In this document: in pieces, positions 9,362 through 18,316 of the stretch | Numbering within the stretch: position 1 is the stretch's first letter | Layout of the letters: every line of letters starts with the position of its first letter | Made by a program: the position numbers and the translations under genes | Notes under the pieces: model-generated | Databases searched by the model: none | Seen by the model: only the letters and a program-made list of their open reading frames with translations | What the model was told of the DNA's origin: nothing | Source: Cerasicoccus maritimus | GTDB taxonomy: Bacteria > Verrucomicrobiota > Verrucomicrobiia > Opitutales > Cerasicoccaceae | Length of the DNA stretch: 64,000 nucleotides | Reading direction: 5' to 3' | NCBI GenBank assembly: GCA_031296935.1 | Contig: JAVDPD010000023.1 | Location: forward strand, 34,674-98,673

Positions 9362-9431
9362 AGTATAGTAGTAGTAGCAGTAGTAGTATGGACCGGTTCA
9401 GCCTTTATGTTGGCTGGGCCGGTTCTTTTTT
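9362..9431. terminator. TAG-repeat tract plus bidirectional terminator, copy 2
   Basis: TAG triplets at 9363-9389 precede the stem ACCGGTTCAGCC (9392-9403) / GGCTGGGCCGGT (9412-9423) with T-rich sequence after it. The stem pairs fully if G-U pairs are allowed. It lies between the convergent beta-helix and znuB genes. It matches copy 1 (5601-5670) in both the triplet tract and the hairpin. Confidence 0.75.
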
Positions 9432-9435
9432 ATCT

Positions 9436-10248
9436 CTAGCGCTGTATCACCCGAACTAGCCAACTGACACCAAAGCAGGCCGTTGCTGCTAGCACAATTG
9501 CCGCGCCAGATGACCAATCATAGTGGTAAGAAACCAACAAGCCGACAAACACGCTGAGCATGGAGACAATGACCGCTGACAGCATCGCTCCGCGCACCGA
9601 ACGCGCCCAAACGAGCGCCGCCGCTGCCGGAGTGATCAAAAGCGCAGTCGCCATCAAGGCGCCCACCACACGCACCGCAGTCACAACACTGAGCGCAGTT
9701 ATAACCAGCAGCAGCGTGCGCATGCGATTAGGCCGAGCACCAATCACGCACGCATACTCAGGGTCAACCGAGGCCAGCTCCAGCTCTTTGTTAATCAAAG
9801 CCACAGCGAGCAACACAAGGATGGTCACCGCACCAGCAAGCCAAAGGTCCTGAGCTGCCACTCCCAAAACACTGCCAAAGAGCAGCGCATTAAAATCACG
9901 AAACGAATTCACCTGACTCATCATCAGGACACCGAGCGCGAACATGCCGGAAAGCACCACGCCGATCGCGGCGTCCTCCCCCACTTCGCGACGACGCGAC
10001 AGCCAACCGACGCCCAGCGCGGTCGCCAAAGCCGCACCAAGGGCACCCCAAAAAACATCCACCCCGCGCAGGAACGCAAACACCATGCCCGGCAGCACCG
10101 TGTGCGACAAAGCCCCACCAAAGAACGACATCCGCCGTTGCACGATGTAAACACCAATAACCGCGCAGTTCACGCCCGCGAGCAGCCCCGCGAGCAGCGC
10201 GCGTTGCATGAAGGCAGCTTCAAAAGGCTCTATCAGCCAGTCAATCAC
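9436..10248 (-). CDS. znuB: Zinc/manganese-type ABC importer permease
   Basis: The 270-residue, strongly hydrophobic protein is an ABC-3 family permease (ZnuB/MntB/TroC). Family hallmarks are the N-terminal RALLAGLLAGVNCAVIGVYI, QRRMSFFGGALSHTVLPGM and the later RVVGALMATALLITPAAAA. It forms the membrane channel for the metal released by ZnuA and is powered by ZnuC. Its start overlaps the znuC stop by four bases (ATGA), implying translational coupling. The histidine-rich binding protein makes zinc the best guess, but manganese or iron is possible. Confidence 0.88.
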   Translation of the reverse strand: MIDWLIEPFEAAFMQRALLAGLLAGVNCAVIGVYIVQRRMSFFGGALSHTVLPGMVFAFLRGVDVFWGALGAALATALGVGWLSRRREVGEDAAIGVVLSGMFALGVLMMSQVNSFRDFNALLFGSVLGVAAQDLWLAGAVTILVLLAVALINKELELASVDPEYACVIGARPNRMRTLLLVITALSVVTAVRVVGALMATALLITPAAAALVWARSVRGAMLSAVIVSMLSVFVGLLVSYHYDWSSGAAIVLAATACFGVSWLVRVIQR

Positions 10249-10973
10249 GCGGGTGCCTCCTTACTCAATTGGCCATCACCCAGGCAGTAGCGCGCATCAA
10301 AAAAGCCGACACCAAACTCCAAGTCGTGCGTCGCAGTGACGAGGGTCTTGCCTTCGGCCTTGAGCGCATGGAGCACCGTTCGGATAAGCTCCCGGTTCTC
10401 GGTGTCGATTGCGTTGAAGGGTTCATCGAGCAGCAGCAGATCCGCGCCGTGCAGCAAAGTTCGCGCAACCAGCAAGCGCTGCTGCTGCCCACCAGAAAGC
10501 TCATTGATACGGCGGTCGGCCAGGCTCGCGAGCTGGAGTTTCTCCAACATCGCATTCGCGGCAACACGTTCTTTTTTTCCGGGGCGTTTGAACCAGCCCA
10601 GGTGAATATAGCTGCCCGTCAGCACGAAACGGCGCACGCTCATCGGAAAGCCCCAGTCGATGTCACGATGTTGCGGCAAATAGGCCACCTGGTGGTGACA
10701 CTGCCCGACTCCATGCCCAAGGACGGAAATTTTTCCATCACGCAGTGGCAAAAGCCCCGCCACGCTTTTGAGCAAAGTTGATTTACCCGCTCCGTTCTCT
10801 CCCAAGAGCGCAATACTGCGCCCGCGATCGATGCTGAGGTTTACGCCACTGAGCACCGGTGTATCCGCCCCCGCATAGCCCAGCTCTACGTTGGTAAATA
10901 CCAACGCGGGCGCGTCGTGTGTATGATGACCACCGCACGTGGCATGATAGCGGAACAAGGGCACAGGAAGCAT
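10245..10973 (-). CDS. znuC: Zinc-type ABC importer ATPase
   Basis: The 242-residue ABC ATPase has Walker A GENGAGKST, the signature LSGGQQQR and Walker B LLLLDEP, with the switch histidine in ATHDLEFG. Its N terminus contains GGHHTHD, an unusual histidine cluster for an ATPase and perhaps a metal-sensing tag. The start codon overlaps the znuA stop by one base and the stop overlaps znuB by four, so the three genes form one tight operon. Confidence 0.9.
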   Translation of the reverse strand: MLPVPLFRYHATCGGHHTHDAPALVFTNVELGYAGADTPVLSGVNLSIDRGRSIALLGENGAGKSTLLKSVAGLLPLRDGKISVLGHGVGQCHHQVAYLPQHRDIDWGFPMSVRRFVLTGSYIHLGWFKRPGKKERVAANAMLEKLQLASLADRRINELSGGQQQRLLVARTLLHGADLLLLDEPFNAIDTENRELIRTVLHALKAEGKTLVTATHDLEFGVGFFDARYCLGDGQLSKEAPA

Positions 10974-12007
10974 TAATCGAGCGCAGTGACGATCGTTTCA
11001 ACGTTAGAGCGCATGAGGGAAATGTAGTCAGGAGCAAGTCCATTCGAGCTCGTAACATTGCCCGTGTAGAGGACAAACGGCTTGGGTAAACCAGCCTCAC
11101 GGGCCAGTTGAGCAGACAAACGCGAGTTGGCAGTAGCGTCCACAAACACTGCCGGCACGTCGAGCTCACTGATCATCTTAATGAGTTCACTAAACTGCCT
11201 GGCGGATGGGTCCGGAGCTTCCGTACTCACATTACCCAGTACGCTGGCAGGGGTGAAAAAACCATAACGACGACCGAAATAACGAAGGTTATCGTGGTAA
11301 TTGATGAGGATTCTGCGACGAGTTGGGACTTCCCCCAGACGCGCCTTAGCCCATTCATCAAGCTCGATGAGCTCGTTCAGGTAGCGTTCACGATTCTGGT
11401 CATAATACTCCGCATTGGCTGGATCGAGTTCGACCAAAGCCATGTTGATCGTTAGCACCATTAGAACGGCCAGCTGTGGGTCGAGCCAGACGTGGGGGTC
11501 GTAATCGCCATGATCATGCTTGTGGTCATGGCCCCCGTGAACATCGCCCTCATGCATGCAGGGCATTTTGAGGATCATCTCAGCCCAGTCCCGGTTTGCC
11601 TGCATTGCGTCTTCCTTGCAGCACGGTGGTTTATGCTCAGCATCGGGATAGAGCTCGGGCATAGTCTCCCAAAATGCCACACCGGGGGCCATCAGCTCCA
11701 AACCGTCTGACAGCTCAAGAACCATAGCCTTGCTACCACTGGCCTTGAGCGCATCAGCGAGCCAAGGCTCCAAACCCGCCCCAAAGCCGACCACCAAGTT
11801 TGCTTTGGCCAAGGCCCCCAACTGCCGAGGAAACGGCTCAAAGTGGTGCGGATCCCCGCCCCCCTCAGCAAAAGTATCCACCGTAACCTTAGTACCGCCA
11901 AGCTGCTGCACCCAGTCCGCAACAATGCCGTTGCTCGCGACTACAGAAAGTCGCGCGCAAAGACCAGCGCTGCCAAGCAGCATGAACCAGAGCAGAGTCC
12001 ATTTCAT
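10973..12007 (-). CDS. znuA: Zinc-type ABC importer substrate-binding lipoprotein/periplasmic protein
   Basis: From the ATG at 12007 the product is 344 residues with a signal sequence (MKWTLLWFMLLGSAGLCARL). It is a cluster 9 solute-binding protein: metal ligand region GGDPHHFEP, a histidine-rich loop (HGGHDHKHDHGDYDPH) typical of zinc binders, and the C-terminal lobe around VFVDATANSRLSAQLARE. The open frame extends to 12196, but that extension lacks a signal peptide and runs across the probable promoter, so the internal ATG was chosen; GTG/ATG a few codons upstream (12019) are alternatives. It is first in the znuACB operon. Confidence 0.85.
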   Translation of the reverse strand: MKWTLLWFMLLGSAGLCARLSVVASNGIVADWVQQLGGTKVTVDTFAEGGGDPHHFEPFPRQLGALAKANLVVGFGAGLEPWLADALKASGSKAMVLELSDGLELMAPGVAFWETMPELYPDAEHKPPCCKEDAMQANRDWAEMILKMPCMHEGDVHGGHDHKHDHGDYDPHVWLDPQLAVLMVLTINMALVELDPANAEYYDQNRERYLNELIELDEWAKARLGEVPTRRRILINYHDNLRYFGRRYGFFTPASVLGNVSTEAPDPSARQFSELIKMISELDVPAVFVDATANSRLSAQLAREAGLPKPFVLYTGNVTSSNGLAPDYISLMRSNVETIVTALD

Positions 12008-12037
12008 CCCGCCCACCATGCCAACCACTACGTGAAG

Positions 12038-12052
12038 TGCAAATATATTGCA
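12038..12052. promoter_or_regulatory. Palindrome upstream of znuA, candidate metalloregulator site
   Basis: TGCAA-ATATA-TTGCA is a perfect 5-bp-arm inverted repeat 31 bases upstream of the chosen znuA start. Its position suits a Zur/Fur-type repressor, but the regulator is not identified. Confidence 0.35.
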
Positions 12053-12161
12053 GTAAGTACTCAACATTCCCATTTCGTTGAGCAAATTATCCCAATCGAA
12101 GAAAGCCCCCGCCCAGCGCATGGGCGCACTACGTATATCTTTGAATATAACGGCACGTTGC

Positions 12162-14393
12162 CTAGACCATGTCGACGGGGTCGACGTCGAACACATCGAT
12201 GACCTCCTCGTCCATAGGAAAGTCTTTCCGAAGCTTGAGGATATCGGGTAAGACCTTGCTCACGTTGCCGAGAAAATACCAAATGTGAAAGCGATAGGTG
12301 TCCTTGATTTTCTCCAACGGAGCCGGTGCCGGCCCGCGGATTTCCACTGGATGCTCAAGCTTTTCCTCGATGAGCTCAGCCCATTTTTCAGCATAGAAAA
12401 CAACCTTGTCTGGATTGCGACCGCGGAATAAATGCCGCACTATGTGGCGAAACGGCGGGTAATGAAACTCCCGGCGCTGCTCCAGCTCGGCCTCCAGATA
12501 GCCGTCGAAATCGCCACGCCGCGCAAACTGGATGGGCTCATGGTGTGGCATATAGGTCTGCACAATCACCTCCCCAGCCAAATCACCACGACCCGCGCGA
12601 CCGGAAACTTGCACAAGTAGTTGGAAACAACGCTCTCCCGCACGGAAGTCGGGCACGTGGAGCGAGATGTCGGCGTCGACCATGCCAACAAGGGTAACGT
12701 TTGGAAAATCCAGCCCCTTTGCGATCATCTGGGTGCCAACGAGGATATCGATCTTGCCCGCACGGAAGTCACCTAAGATGTGACGGAAGAGGTTTTTCTT
12801 CGTCATTGTGTCTGTGTCGAGTCGGACGATTTTTGCGCGCGGCACAATGCGCTGGACCGCTTCTTCGATACGCTGCGTGCCGGAGCCTCGCTTTCGAATC
12901 TCTGTAGATCCGCACTTCGGGCAGCGCGGAGGCAGCTTCTCGAAGTAGCCGCAGATATGGCACTTAATGCGGTCGTCTGTCTTATGATACGTCAGCGTGA
13001 CCGCGCAATGTGGGCACTCAGGCGTGAATCCGCACTCCGGGCAAAGAACGGAGTTAGAGTAGCCGCGGCGGTTAAGGAAAAGGATGGATTGCTCCTTCTT
13101 TTCGAAGCGATCCACCAGCTTGTCAGCCAAGGTTTGTGAAATGCTCTGGAGTCCGTCCGTGCGGAGCTTTTCTCGGCGCATGTCAATGATGTGCACCGTG
13201 GGCAACGAGCGATCATCCACGCGCTTACTCAGACGATTCAGCCGGTAACGCTTCTGCTGAACGTTGTAAAGCGACTCCAGCGACGGCGTAGCCGAGCCCA
13301 AAATGCAAGTTGCCCCTGCCAACATCGCCCGATAAACCGCGACATCTCGGCCGTGATAGCGCGGCGTTTCCCCCTGTTTGTAGGCTGGCTCGTGCTCTTC
13401 GTCGACCACCACCAGGCGCAGGTTGCGCACCGGTGCGAAAATCGCCGAACGTGCGCCGACTACGACCTGGGCCTCGCCCTTGGCCAAAGCAAACCATGCG
13501 TCGAACCGTTCACCGGCTGAGAGATGGCTGTGCCAGACAACAATCTTGGCCCCATCGCGCTCCAAACGCGCGCGCAGGCGTCCGACGGTTTGTGGGGTCA
13601 ACGCGACTTCGGGCACCAGAAAGATGCACCCGCCGCCCGCTTTCATCACCGCGCGCATCGCGTCCAGGTAAACCTCAGTCTTACCAGAGCCCGTCACTCC
13701 GTGGAGCAGATGCGGGCGAAATTCGTTAGCGGCAATACTGGCGCGAAAGTCGTCCGCTGCCGCCTGCTGCTCTTCATTGAGCGTGACTTCGTGTGCGGCG
13801 ACCATTTCCGAGCCAGCCAAATCGTCTTTGTAGACTACGCGTTCCTCCCGCTCGGCAAACTCTCGGACCAAGCCTTTCTTGACGAGCGTTTCGCAACTGG
13901 CGGCGTTGACCTTGAGCCGCTGCAGAACCATGCCCTTGGGCAGCGGCTTGATCTGCTGCTGGAGGAAGCGGTAGAGCTCGGCTTGCTTCGGGGCCCGCTT
14001 TTCGAGCTTGGCCATTTCTTCGTCCGGTAGAATTTGCCCGACTTCCAGCAAGGAGCGCATCTTGGGCGCGGTCTGCTGGCGGACGGCACCGGGTATCATT
14101 GTTTCGAAGACGGTCTCCGCTGTCGCCGCATAGTAACGCTGCATCCACTGGCCAAGTCGGATCAACTGCCCATCGAGCACAGGCGTTGGGTAAAGCACCT
14201 CGAGGATGAACTTGATCTTCTTGACGGGCACATCCTCATCGGAACCCACCTGCTTCACCACGCCCAGCTCCGTCCGGTTGAGCAACGGCACCCGGACCAG
14301 CGACCCAACATGCACCTGCGCCTGCATAGCCTCCGGAACCGCATAAGCAAGGCTGCGATCAAGGCCGGTCAATGGCAAGACGGTGAGGAGCAT
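12162..14393 (-). CDS. priA: Primosomal protein N' (replication restart helicase)
   Basis: The 743-residue protein has the full PriA layout. An N-terminal DNA-binding region is followed by Walker [10 protein letters not shown] (232-240) and the DEEH box at 331-334. Eight zinc-binding cysteines lie at 451, 454, 460, 463, 478, 481, 491 and 494, and helicase motifs [18 protein letters not shown] and [19 protein letters not shown] follow. It reloads the replisome at stalled forks. The start ATG at 14393 lies three bases from a 30-bp inverted repeat. Confidence 0.95.
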   Translation of the reverse strand: MLLTVLPLTGLDRSLAYAVPEAMQAQVHVGSLVRVPLLNRTELGVVKQVGSDEDVPVKKIKFILEVLYPTPVLDGQLIRLGQWMQRYYAATAETVFETMIPGAVRQQTAPKMRSLLEVGQILPDEEMAKLEKRAPKQAELYRFLQQQIKPLPKGMVLQRLKVNAASCETLVKKGLVREFAEREERVVYKDDLAGSEMVAAHEVTLNEEQQAAADDFRASIAANEFRPHLLHGVTGSGKTEVYLDAMRAVMKAGGGCIFLVPEVALTPQTVGRLRARLERDGAKIVVWHSHLSAGERFDAWFALAKGEAQVVVGARSAIFAPVRNLRLVVVDEEHEPAYKQGETPRYHGRDVAVYRAMLAGATCILGSATPSLESLYNVQQKRYRLNRLSKRVDDRSLPTVHIIDMRREKLRTDGLQSISQTLADKLVDRFEKKEQSILFLNRRGYSNSVLCPECGFTPECPHCAVTLTYHKTDDRIKCHICGYFEKLPPRCPKCGSTEIRKRGSGTQRIEEAVQRIVPRAKIVRLDTDTMTKKNLFRHILGDFRAGKIDILVGTQMIAKGLDFPNVTLVGMVDADISLHVPDFRAGERCFQLLVQVSGRAGRGDLAGEVIVQTYMPHHEPIQFARRGDFDGYLEAELEQRREFHYPPFRHIVRHLFRGRNPDKVVFYAEKWAELIEEKLEHPVEIRGPAPAPLEKIKDTYRFHIWYFLGNVSKVLPDILKLRKDFPMDEEVIDVFDVDPVDMV

Positions 14394-14396
14394 GGG

Positions 14397-14545
14397 GAGG
14401 AAAAAGGAAAAAGATTAAAGGAAAAAAGCGGATTAGAGTATAAACAAGGCGACCAAGGATACGACTGGTTCAACTCAAGGCTCACAGCATCCAAAACGAA
14501 TCCCTGAGTAACAACTTTTTCCTTTAATCTTTTTCCTTTTTCCTC
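14397..14545. repeat. 30-bp perfect inverted repeat with purine/pyrimidine arms before priA
   Basis: Left arm 14397-14426 (GAGGAAAAAGGAAAAAGATT and onward) is the exact reverse complement of right arm 14516-14545, with an 89-base loop. In the priA transcript it would form a long A/U-rich stem ending just before the start codon. The loop codes for nothing recognised. Confidence 0.85.
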
Positions 14546-14550
14546 ACCCC

Positions 14551-14583
14551 AAAACAAAAGAGCCCGCAGCGAACTGCGGGCTC
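14551..14583 (-). terminator. Intrinsic terminator of the OmcB-like gene
   Basis: GAGCCCGCAG and CTGCGGGCTC form a 10-bp stem with a 4-base loop. On the minus strand it is followed by TTTTGTTTT. It lies about 30 bases past the stop of the lipoprotein gene. Confidence 0.85.
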
Positions 14584-14613
14584 TCGAAAGTTTGGTTAGT
14601 TATCCGATTCGAC

Positions 14614-16236
14614 TTAGTAAATCGTGGTGGATTCCTGGTCGAGAATCGGCACCGTGCGGAAGTTGGTCATGGTTTCCATCTTCGTGGTGATGGTGCCACC
14701 GCTTACACCGGTAACGGTGATAGTGCGGGTAACTTCCTTACCTGGAGCCAGATCAACGGCGCCGAAGGTAACCACTTGGCCGGATACCGTGCCACCAGCG
14801 CTGACGCTGTCAACCTTCACGTTAGCTGGCAGAGTAATGACCTGCGAGGTAACGGTGATGCCTTCATATGGCGACTGGTTGAGGGCCTTGATGGTGTAAA
14901 CGGTTTGCATGCCAACCTGGATCGGGTCAATGGAGTCAGCGATCGAGGTGTGAACACCCGGAACAGCCTTCCAGAGGGTCTTGGCCGAAGCGCTGTCAGT
15001 CAGGCCGCGAGCGGTCTTAACATCAGCAACGTTGGTGAGCGTGCCCGGCTTGGCCGAGTAGTAAGTAACCGTGAAGGTTTCGGAAGCACCGGGAGCGAGC
15101 GAGTCGATTTTCCATGTGATAATGTCAGCATGGTCGTCGGTTTGCTTGTTGGTGCTGCCTGGGCGCCAGTAACCGTATACGTTGCGTGTCGGGTCGTGGG
15201 TCGGCTTGATGAAGACCGTCTTGCCGGTGTCGATGTCAGCAACTTCGCCGCTCTTGGCAACCTTACCTTGGAGCACTGCGCCGTCCGGAATCTTGTCAGT
15301 TACGACCAGACCGGTGAGGGTGGTGTTACCCTTGTTAGTGACAGTAATCTTGTAGTCAGCCGGAACGAAGATGTATTGCTCAGCCGGGCCAGTCTTGGTG
15401 ATGGCGACTGCGGAGCTAACGACTTCAATCGGAGCGGAAGCGGTGACGGGCTCGCCGCCATCAAAGTTGGCGGTGGCGGTGTTGGTGAACTTACCAACCT
15501 TGGTGGACTTACCAACAACCTGGAAGGTTGCAGTATCACCCGGCATAAGGGTGCCAGCATTCTTGCTGAGTGCGCCGGAAGCGGTGAACTCGGCAGGCAT
15601 TGCGTCCTTGATCGTCGTCATGTCAGCAGCGGCGTTACCGGTGTTCTTAACAGCGATATTCCAAGTAGCGGATTCACCCAGCTCGATCATAGCCGGACCA
15701 GTCTTGGTGATGGTCAGCTCGGGCTTGCCAACAAAGAGCGGCAGGCAGACGAGCGGATCAGCCTTAACAACGGAGCAGACGTCGAAAGTGCCGGTGGAGC
15801 CGGGAACAACCATAACCTTGATGGTTTCGGTCGCGCCTGCTTCGATTGCTTCAAGGTCCCAGCTCGGCATGCCGTACTGGTTCATGCTAGCCTTAGGAGT
15901 CGAATCCTTGAACTTAACAGAGCTCGGAAGGAACTCGTCAATTTCTACATTGGTGACGGGCTGCTTGGCCATGACATCAATGTCGTAGGTGTAGGTCTGG
16001 CCAACGGTCGAACCGGAGCCGTAACGCTTCGTGACCTTTACCAGGTGGTCTTCGTAAACGACATAGCCATCGCCGGACGTACGTGCGTAGTTCGGAGCGG
16101 GAGTCGGTGCAGGTGCCGCTGTCTGGGATTGCGGTGCAGGCTTACTATCAGCTGTAGTGCCACAGCCTGAAAGCAAAGCCGCAATTGCCAGACCCGGAAC
16201 CATAACGGTTTTGAGGAGGGACTTAGTGCGCTTCAT
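14614..16236 (-). CDS. OmcB-like/DUF11 repeat outer-surface lipoprotein
   Basis: This 540-residue protein has a lipoprotein signal ending in LLSGC (lipidated Cys25), a Pro/Ala-rich linker, then about four repeated beta-sandwich domains of the DUF11 / chlamydial OmcB type. Repeat signatures are TITKTGPAMIELGESATWNI, AITKTGPAEQYIFVPADYKI and NTGNAAADMTTIKDAMPAEF. Chlamydial OmcB is a cysteine-rich envelope protein; here only a few cysteines occur (Cys25 and a CSVVKADPLVC pair), so disulfide crosslinking would be limited. Homologues are recurrent in the PVC superphylum. The gene stands alone with its own terminator and is probably strongly expressed. Confidence 0.8.
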   Translation of the reverse strand: MKRTKSLLKTVMVPGLAIAALLSGCGTTADSKPAPQSQTAAPAPTPAPNYARTSGDGYVVYEDHLVKVTKRYGSGSTVGQTYTYDIDVMAKQPVTNVEIDEFLPSSVKFKDSTPKASMNQYGMPSWDLEAIEAGATETIKVMVVPGSTGTFDVCSVVKADPLVCLPLFVGKPELTITKTGPAMIELGESATWNIAVKNTGNAAADMTTIKDAMPAEFTASGALSKNAGTLMPGDTATFQVVGKSTKVGKFTNTATANFDGGEPVTASAPIEVVSSAVAITKTGPAEQYIFVPADYKITVTNKGNTTLTGLVVTDKIPDGAVLQGKVAKSGEVADIDTGKTVFIKPTHDPTRNVYGYWRPGSTNKQTDDHADIITWKIDSLAPGASETFTVTYYSAKPGTLTNVADVKTARGLTDSASAKTLWKAVPGVHTSIADSIDPIQVGMQTVYTIKALNQSPYEGITVTSQVITLPANVKVDSVSAGGTVSGQVVTFGAVDLAPGKEVTRTITVTGVSGGTITTKMETMTNFRTVPILDQESTTIY

Positions 16237-16446
16237 AGTGTTAGTGTGAGAGTTCAGTATTGCGTAACATCGGCAACTCTACCGATCTGTAAAAACGATA
16301 TCTTGTCCGTAAAGTGATGCTCGTCAACTACCAATCGCATTTCTACGATCACCTAATGCCCTAGTTTTCGTAGGCTTACAATTTTTTGTCGTTTCTCGAT
16401 TGACCCGTGGCGCACATGTCTCAAATTAGTCTCAATAAAAATAGCC
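16237..16446. other. Divergent intergenic region
   Basis: The gap between the divergent lipoprotein and Fur-family genes presumably holds both promoters. It is AT-rich near 16370-16440 (TCAATAAAAATAG before the fur-like ATG). No convincing operator palindrome was seen. Confidence 0.4.
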
Positions 16447-16911
16447 ATGAGCCTACAAGAAGCCACCGAAATGACCCTGGACAACCCCCGCGAAACTTTT
16501 CAGCAGTTCCTGACTAGCAAGGGTTTGCGAGTCACCAACCAACGCATAGCTATCTTTGACGCAGCCTATGACGCCGAGGACCACTATACCGCAGAAGACC
16601 TTCTGGACCGCTCCCGCAAGATCGATTCATCCGTCTCCCGCGCCACCGTTTATCGTTCGTTGCCCATCTTAGTAGAAAGTGGAATGATCCGCGAAGTTGA
16701 CGTTGGTTTGGATAATAAATACTACCTTGCCAACCGCGAAACGCGCACCTTCCAAGCGCAGGTCATCGACGCCGACAACGACAAAATTTACGAAGTCGAC
16801 GCCCCTTTCATGGAATGGTACGGCAAAACTGTTTGCGAGCGCCTAGGAATGGAGCCCGTCGCCATGCGCCTACAGGTGACCGCGCGTAAAATAAATCCGA
16901 GCAAAGACTAG
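16447..16911 (+). CDS. Divergent Fur-family regulator lacking the usual metal ligands
   Basis: The 154-residue protein has a clear Fur-type winged helix: [28 protein letters not shown] and the recognition helix [19 protein letters not shown] (about 61-79). The C-terminal dimerisation half is degenerate. The HHDH box and both CxxC zinc motifs are absent; the equivalent stretch reads [20 protein letters not shown], and the only cysteine is Cys130. It may bind DNA without metal control or sense another signal. The TPR gene starts 20 bases downstream, so they are probably cotranscribed. Confidence 0.75.
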   Translation: MSLQEATEMTLDNPRETFQQFLTSKGLRVTNQRIAIFDAAYDAEDHYTAEDLLDRSRKIDSSVSRATVYRSLPILVESGMIREVDVGLDNKYYLANRETRTFQAQVIDADNDKIYEVDAPFMEWYGKTVCERLGMEPVAMRLQVTARKINPSKD

Positions 16912-16931
16912 CCAGACAATTAATTCCGGCA

Positions 16932-17309
16932 ATGCCCAAGGAAGATCATAGCTTCGAAATTGAATTCTTCGAAAGCGTCCATCGGCGTAACCCGACGGAC
17001 CCGGAGGTAGTGGAAATACTCGGCAGCCTCTATTCAGACCTTGGTAATGTGGACGACAGCCTGCGCATGGACAGTTGCCTGGTTGACTTACAACCCCAAA
17101 ACCCCACTGCCCACTACAACCTAGCCTGCTCGCTAGCGCTCAAGCAGCAAAACGACGAAGCCCTGCGCGCTTTGCGCCACGCAGTCGACCTCGGCTACCG
17201 CGACGTAACCTGGCTACTCGACGACCCCGATTTTAAAGAGCTCCACGAACACCCGCTCTTTCGCGAAATCGTGATCGAGCTGGAAGCTTTCGAGCAAGGC
17301 ACGGAGTAA
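16932..17309 (+). CDS. Small TPR protein
   Basis: The 125-residue soluble protein has tetratricopeptide-like helices: DPEVVEILGSLYSDLGNVDD and NPTAHYNLACSLALKQQNDE, then the TPR end-of-group motif RDVTWLLDDPDFKELHEHPLF. Such proteins mediate protein contacts. It follows the Fur-like gene closely and is likely in the same operon, but its partner is unknown. Confidence 0.75.
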   Translation: MPKEDHSFEIEFFESVHRRNPTDPEVVEILGSLYSDLGNVDDSLRMDSCLVDLQPQNPTAHYNLACSLALKQQNDEALRALRHAVDLGYRDVTWLLDDPDFKELHEHPLFREIVIELEAFEQGTE

Positions 17310-17330
17310 GCGGCGGAGATGGAATGCCTT

Positions 17331-17428
17331 CAGCATGGGGTGCGGCGCGAGACGCGCCTGCGCTACCTCAGTGTGATTGATTCGACGACCAGCTAACGCG
17401 GCGGCTTGTCTAGAGACTGCGCCCTACC
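17331..17428 (+). repeat. Modular intergenic palindromic repeat (modules A and B)
   Basis: Module A (17331-17371, core GGGGTGCGGCGCG...GCGCCTGCGCTACCTCAG) and module B (about 17399-17428, core GGCGGCTTGTCT-GAGACTGCGCCC) are both imperfectly palindromic. Both occur again near 24.1-24.4 kb in other orders and orientations. Confidence 0.8.
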
Positions 17429-17433
17429 CCGAT

Positions 17434-18155
17434 AGGCCACTTCGATTAACCACGACAGCTCTACTGTGTCCTAATTTTTTTGGATATGCGTGTAAAAACT
17501 GGGAGTTTTCAAAGTAATTTGTTCGATATTTTGTCGCATGTGGACACCGCTTCGCAGCGTAAGAGCAGCCTGGATCGGTTGGCGGTGATCGAGTGGGATT
17601 CGTTTCGCCCGGTGCTGAAAGAGCATTTGGCTTACGGGGATCAGAAGAAGGCGGGAGGCTGCCGTGGTGTCCGGTGTTGATGCTCAAGGTGCTTGTCTTG
17701 CAACGCTTTTTCGACCTGTCCGACGAGGAAACGGAGTTCCAGACCATGGATCGTTTCAGCTTTTTGCGCTTCCTGGGTTTGCGTCCCGGCGATGGGTCGC
17801 CCGACCACGCGACGATCTGGTCATTCAAGGAACGATTAGGTGCCGACGGCATGCTGGCGGTGTTCGAACTCTTCAATGCAAAGCTTCGCGAGCTGGGGCT
17901 GATTGCCAGTTCAGGCGCATCGGCAAACGACGATGTCGATTCGAAACCGCGCTCACCAACCTCACCTACAATCTCGACCGCTTCGCGATGTTTCATCGCC
18001 CAGCATGAGCCTGCCTCAATTCATCAAATCAACCACTAAATGACTCAAAAGCATCATCGCGGAGCCCTCACAGGCCTCTCCGCGCACTCTGCGAACATCG
18101 AAAAGAAACAAAGATCATCTGCTGTGTGGAAACTGTCTGTTAATCGAAGTGGCCT
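17434..18155 (+). mobile_element. Decayed IS with 17-bp terminal inverted repeats
   Basis: AGGCCACTTCGATTAAC (17434-17450) and its exact reverse complement (18139-18155) bound a 722-bp element holding a broken IS5-type transposase gene. A full element would be well over 1 kb, so the middle has been lost. No clear target duplication was seen. Confidence 0.75.
17480..18008 (+). pseudogene. IS5-family transposase remnant
   Basis: The N-terminal part (LFDILSHVDTASQRKSSLDR... near 17519) continues after a frameshift near 17655 into a second frame. That frame has the DUF772-like block PVLMLKVLVLQRFFDLSDEE, then DRFSFLRFLGL and PDHATIWSFKERL. After about residue 110 a second frame change jumps directly to the family C terminus (RFETALTNLTYNLDRF, stop at 18008). 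The catalytic DDE core between them is missing, so the gene is dead. It lies inside inverted repeats at 17434 and 18139. Confidence 0.75.
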
Positions 18156-18315
18156 GAAGTGGGTGCGCTACTTTCTGGATTTTGAGGCGAAGTATGGGGC
18201 GACCGGGGCGAAAGGGGATCGTGTGGATCCGTTTATTGCGAAGCTTGCCAGCAAGGGGCAGTCGCAGAGTTTGTGCCGCCAAGCCCGCAAAGCGGTTCGC
18301 ATTTATCTAGGATAG
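18148..18315 (+). pseudogene. Integrase N-terminal (SAM-like) domain remnant
   Basis: A 55-codon stretch (LKWVRYFLDFEAKYG, then VDPFIAKLASKGQSQSLCRQ and ARKAVRIYLG) resembles the N-terminal core-binding domain of tyrosine recombinases, especially integron-type integrases. It begins exactly at the right inverted repeat of the decayed IS and ends at a stop before any catalytic domain. It therefore looks like an integrase gene cut by the IS and then eroded. The family call rests on pattern only. Confidence 0.5.
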
Positions 18316-18316
18316 C

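Noticed and set aside
12008-12196. N-terminal extension of ZnuA
   Set aside because: It precedes a good signal peptide and covers a palindrome and the likely promoter.
14776-16170. 464-codon open frame antisense to the OmcB-like gene
   Set aside because: Shadow of a gene with strong codon bias; no features of its own.
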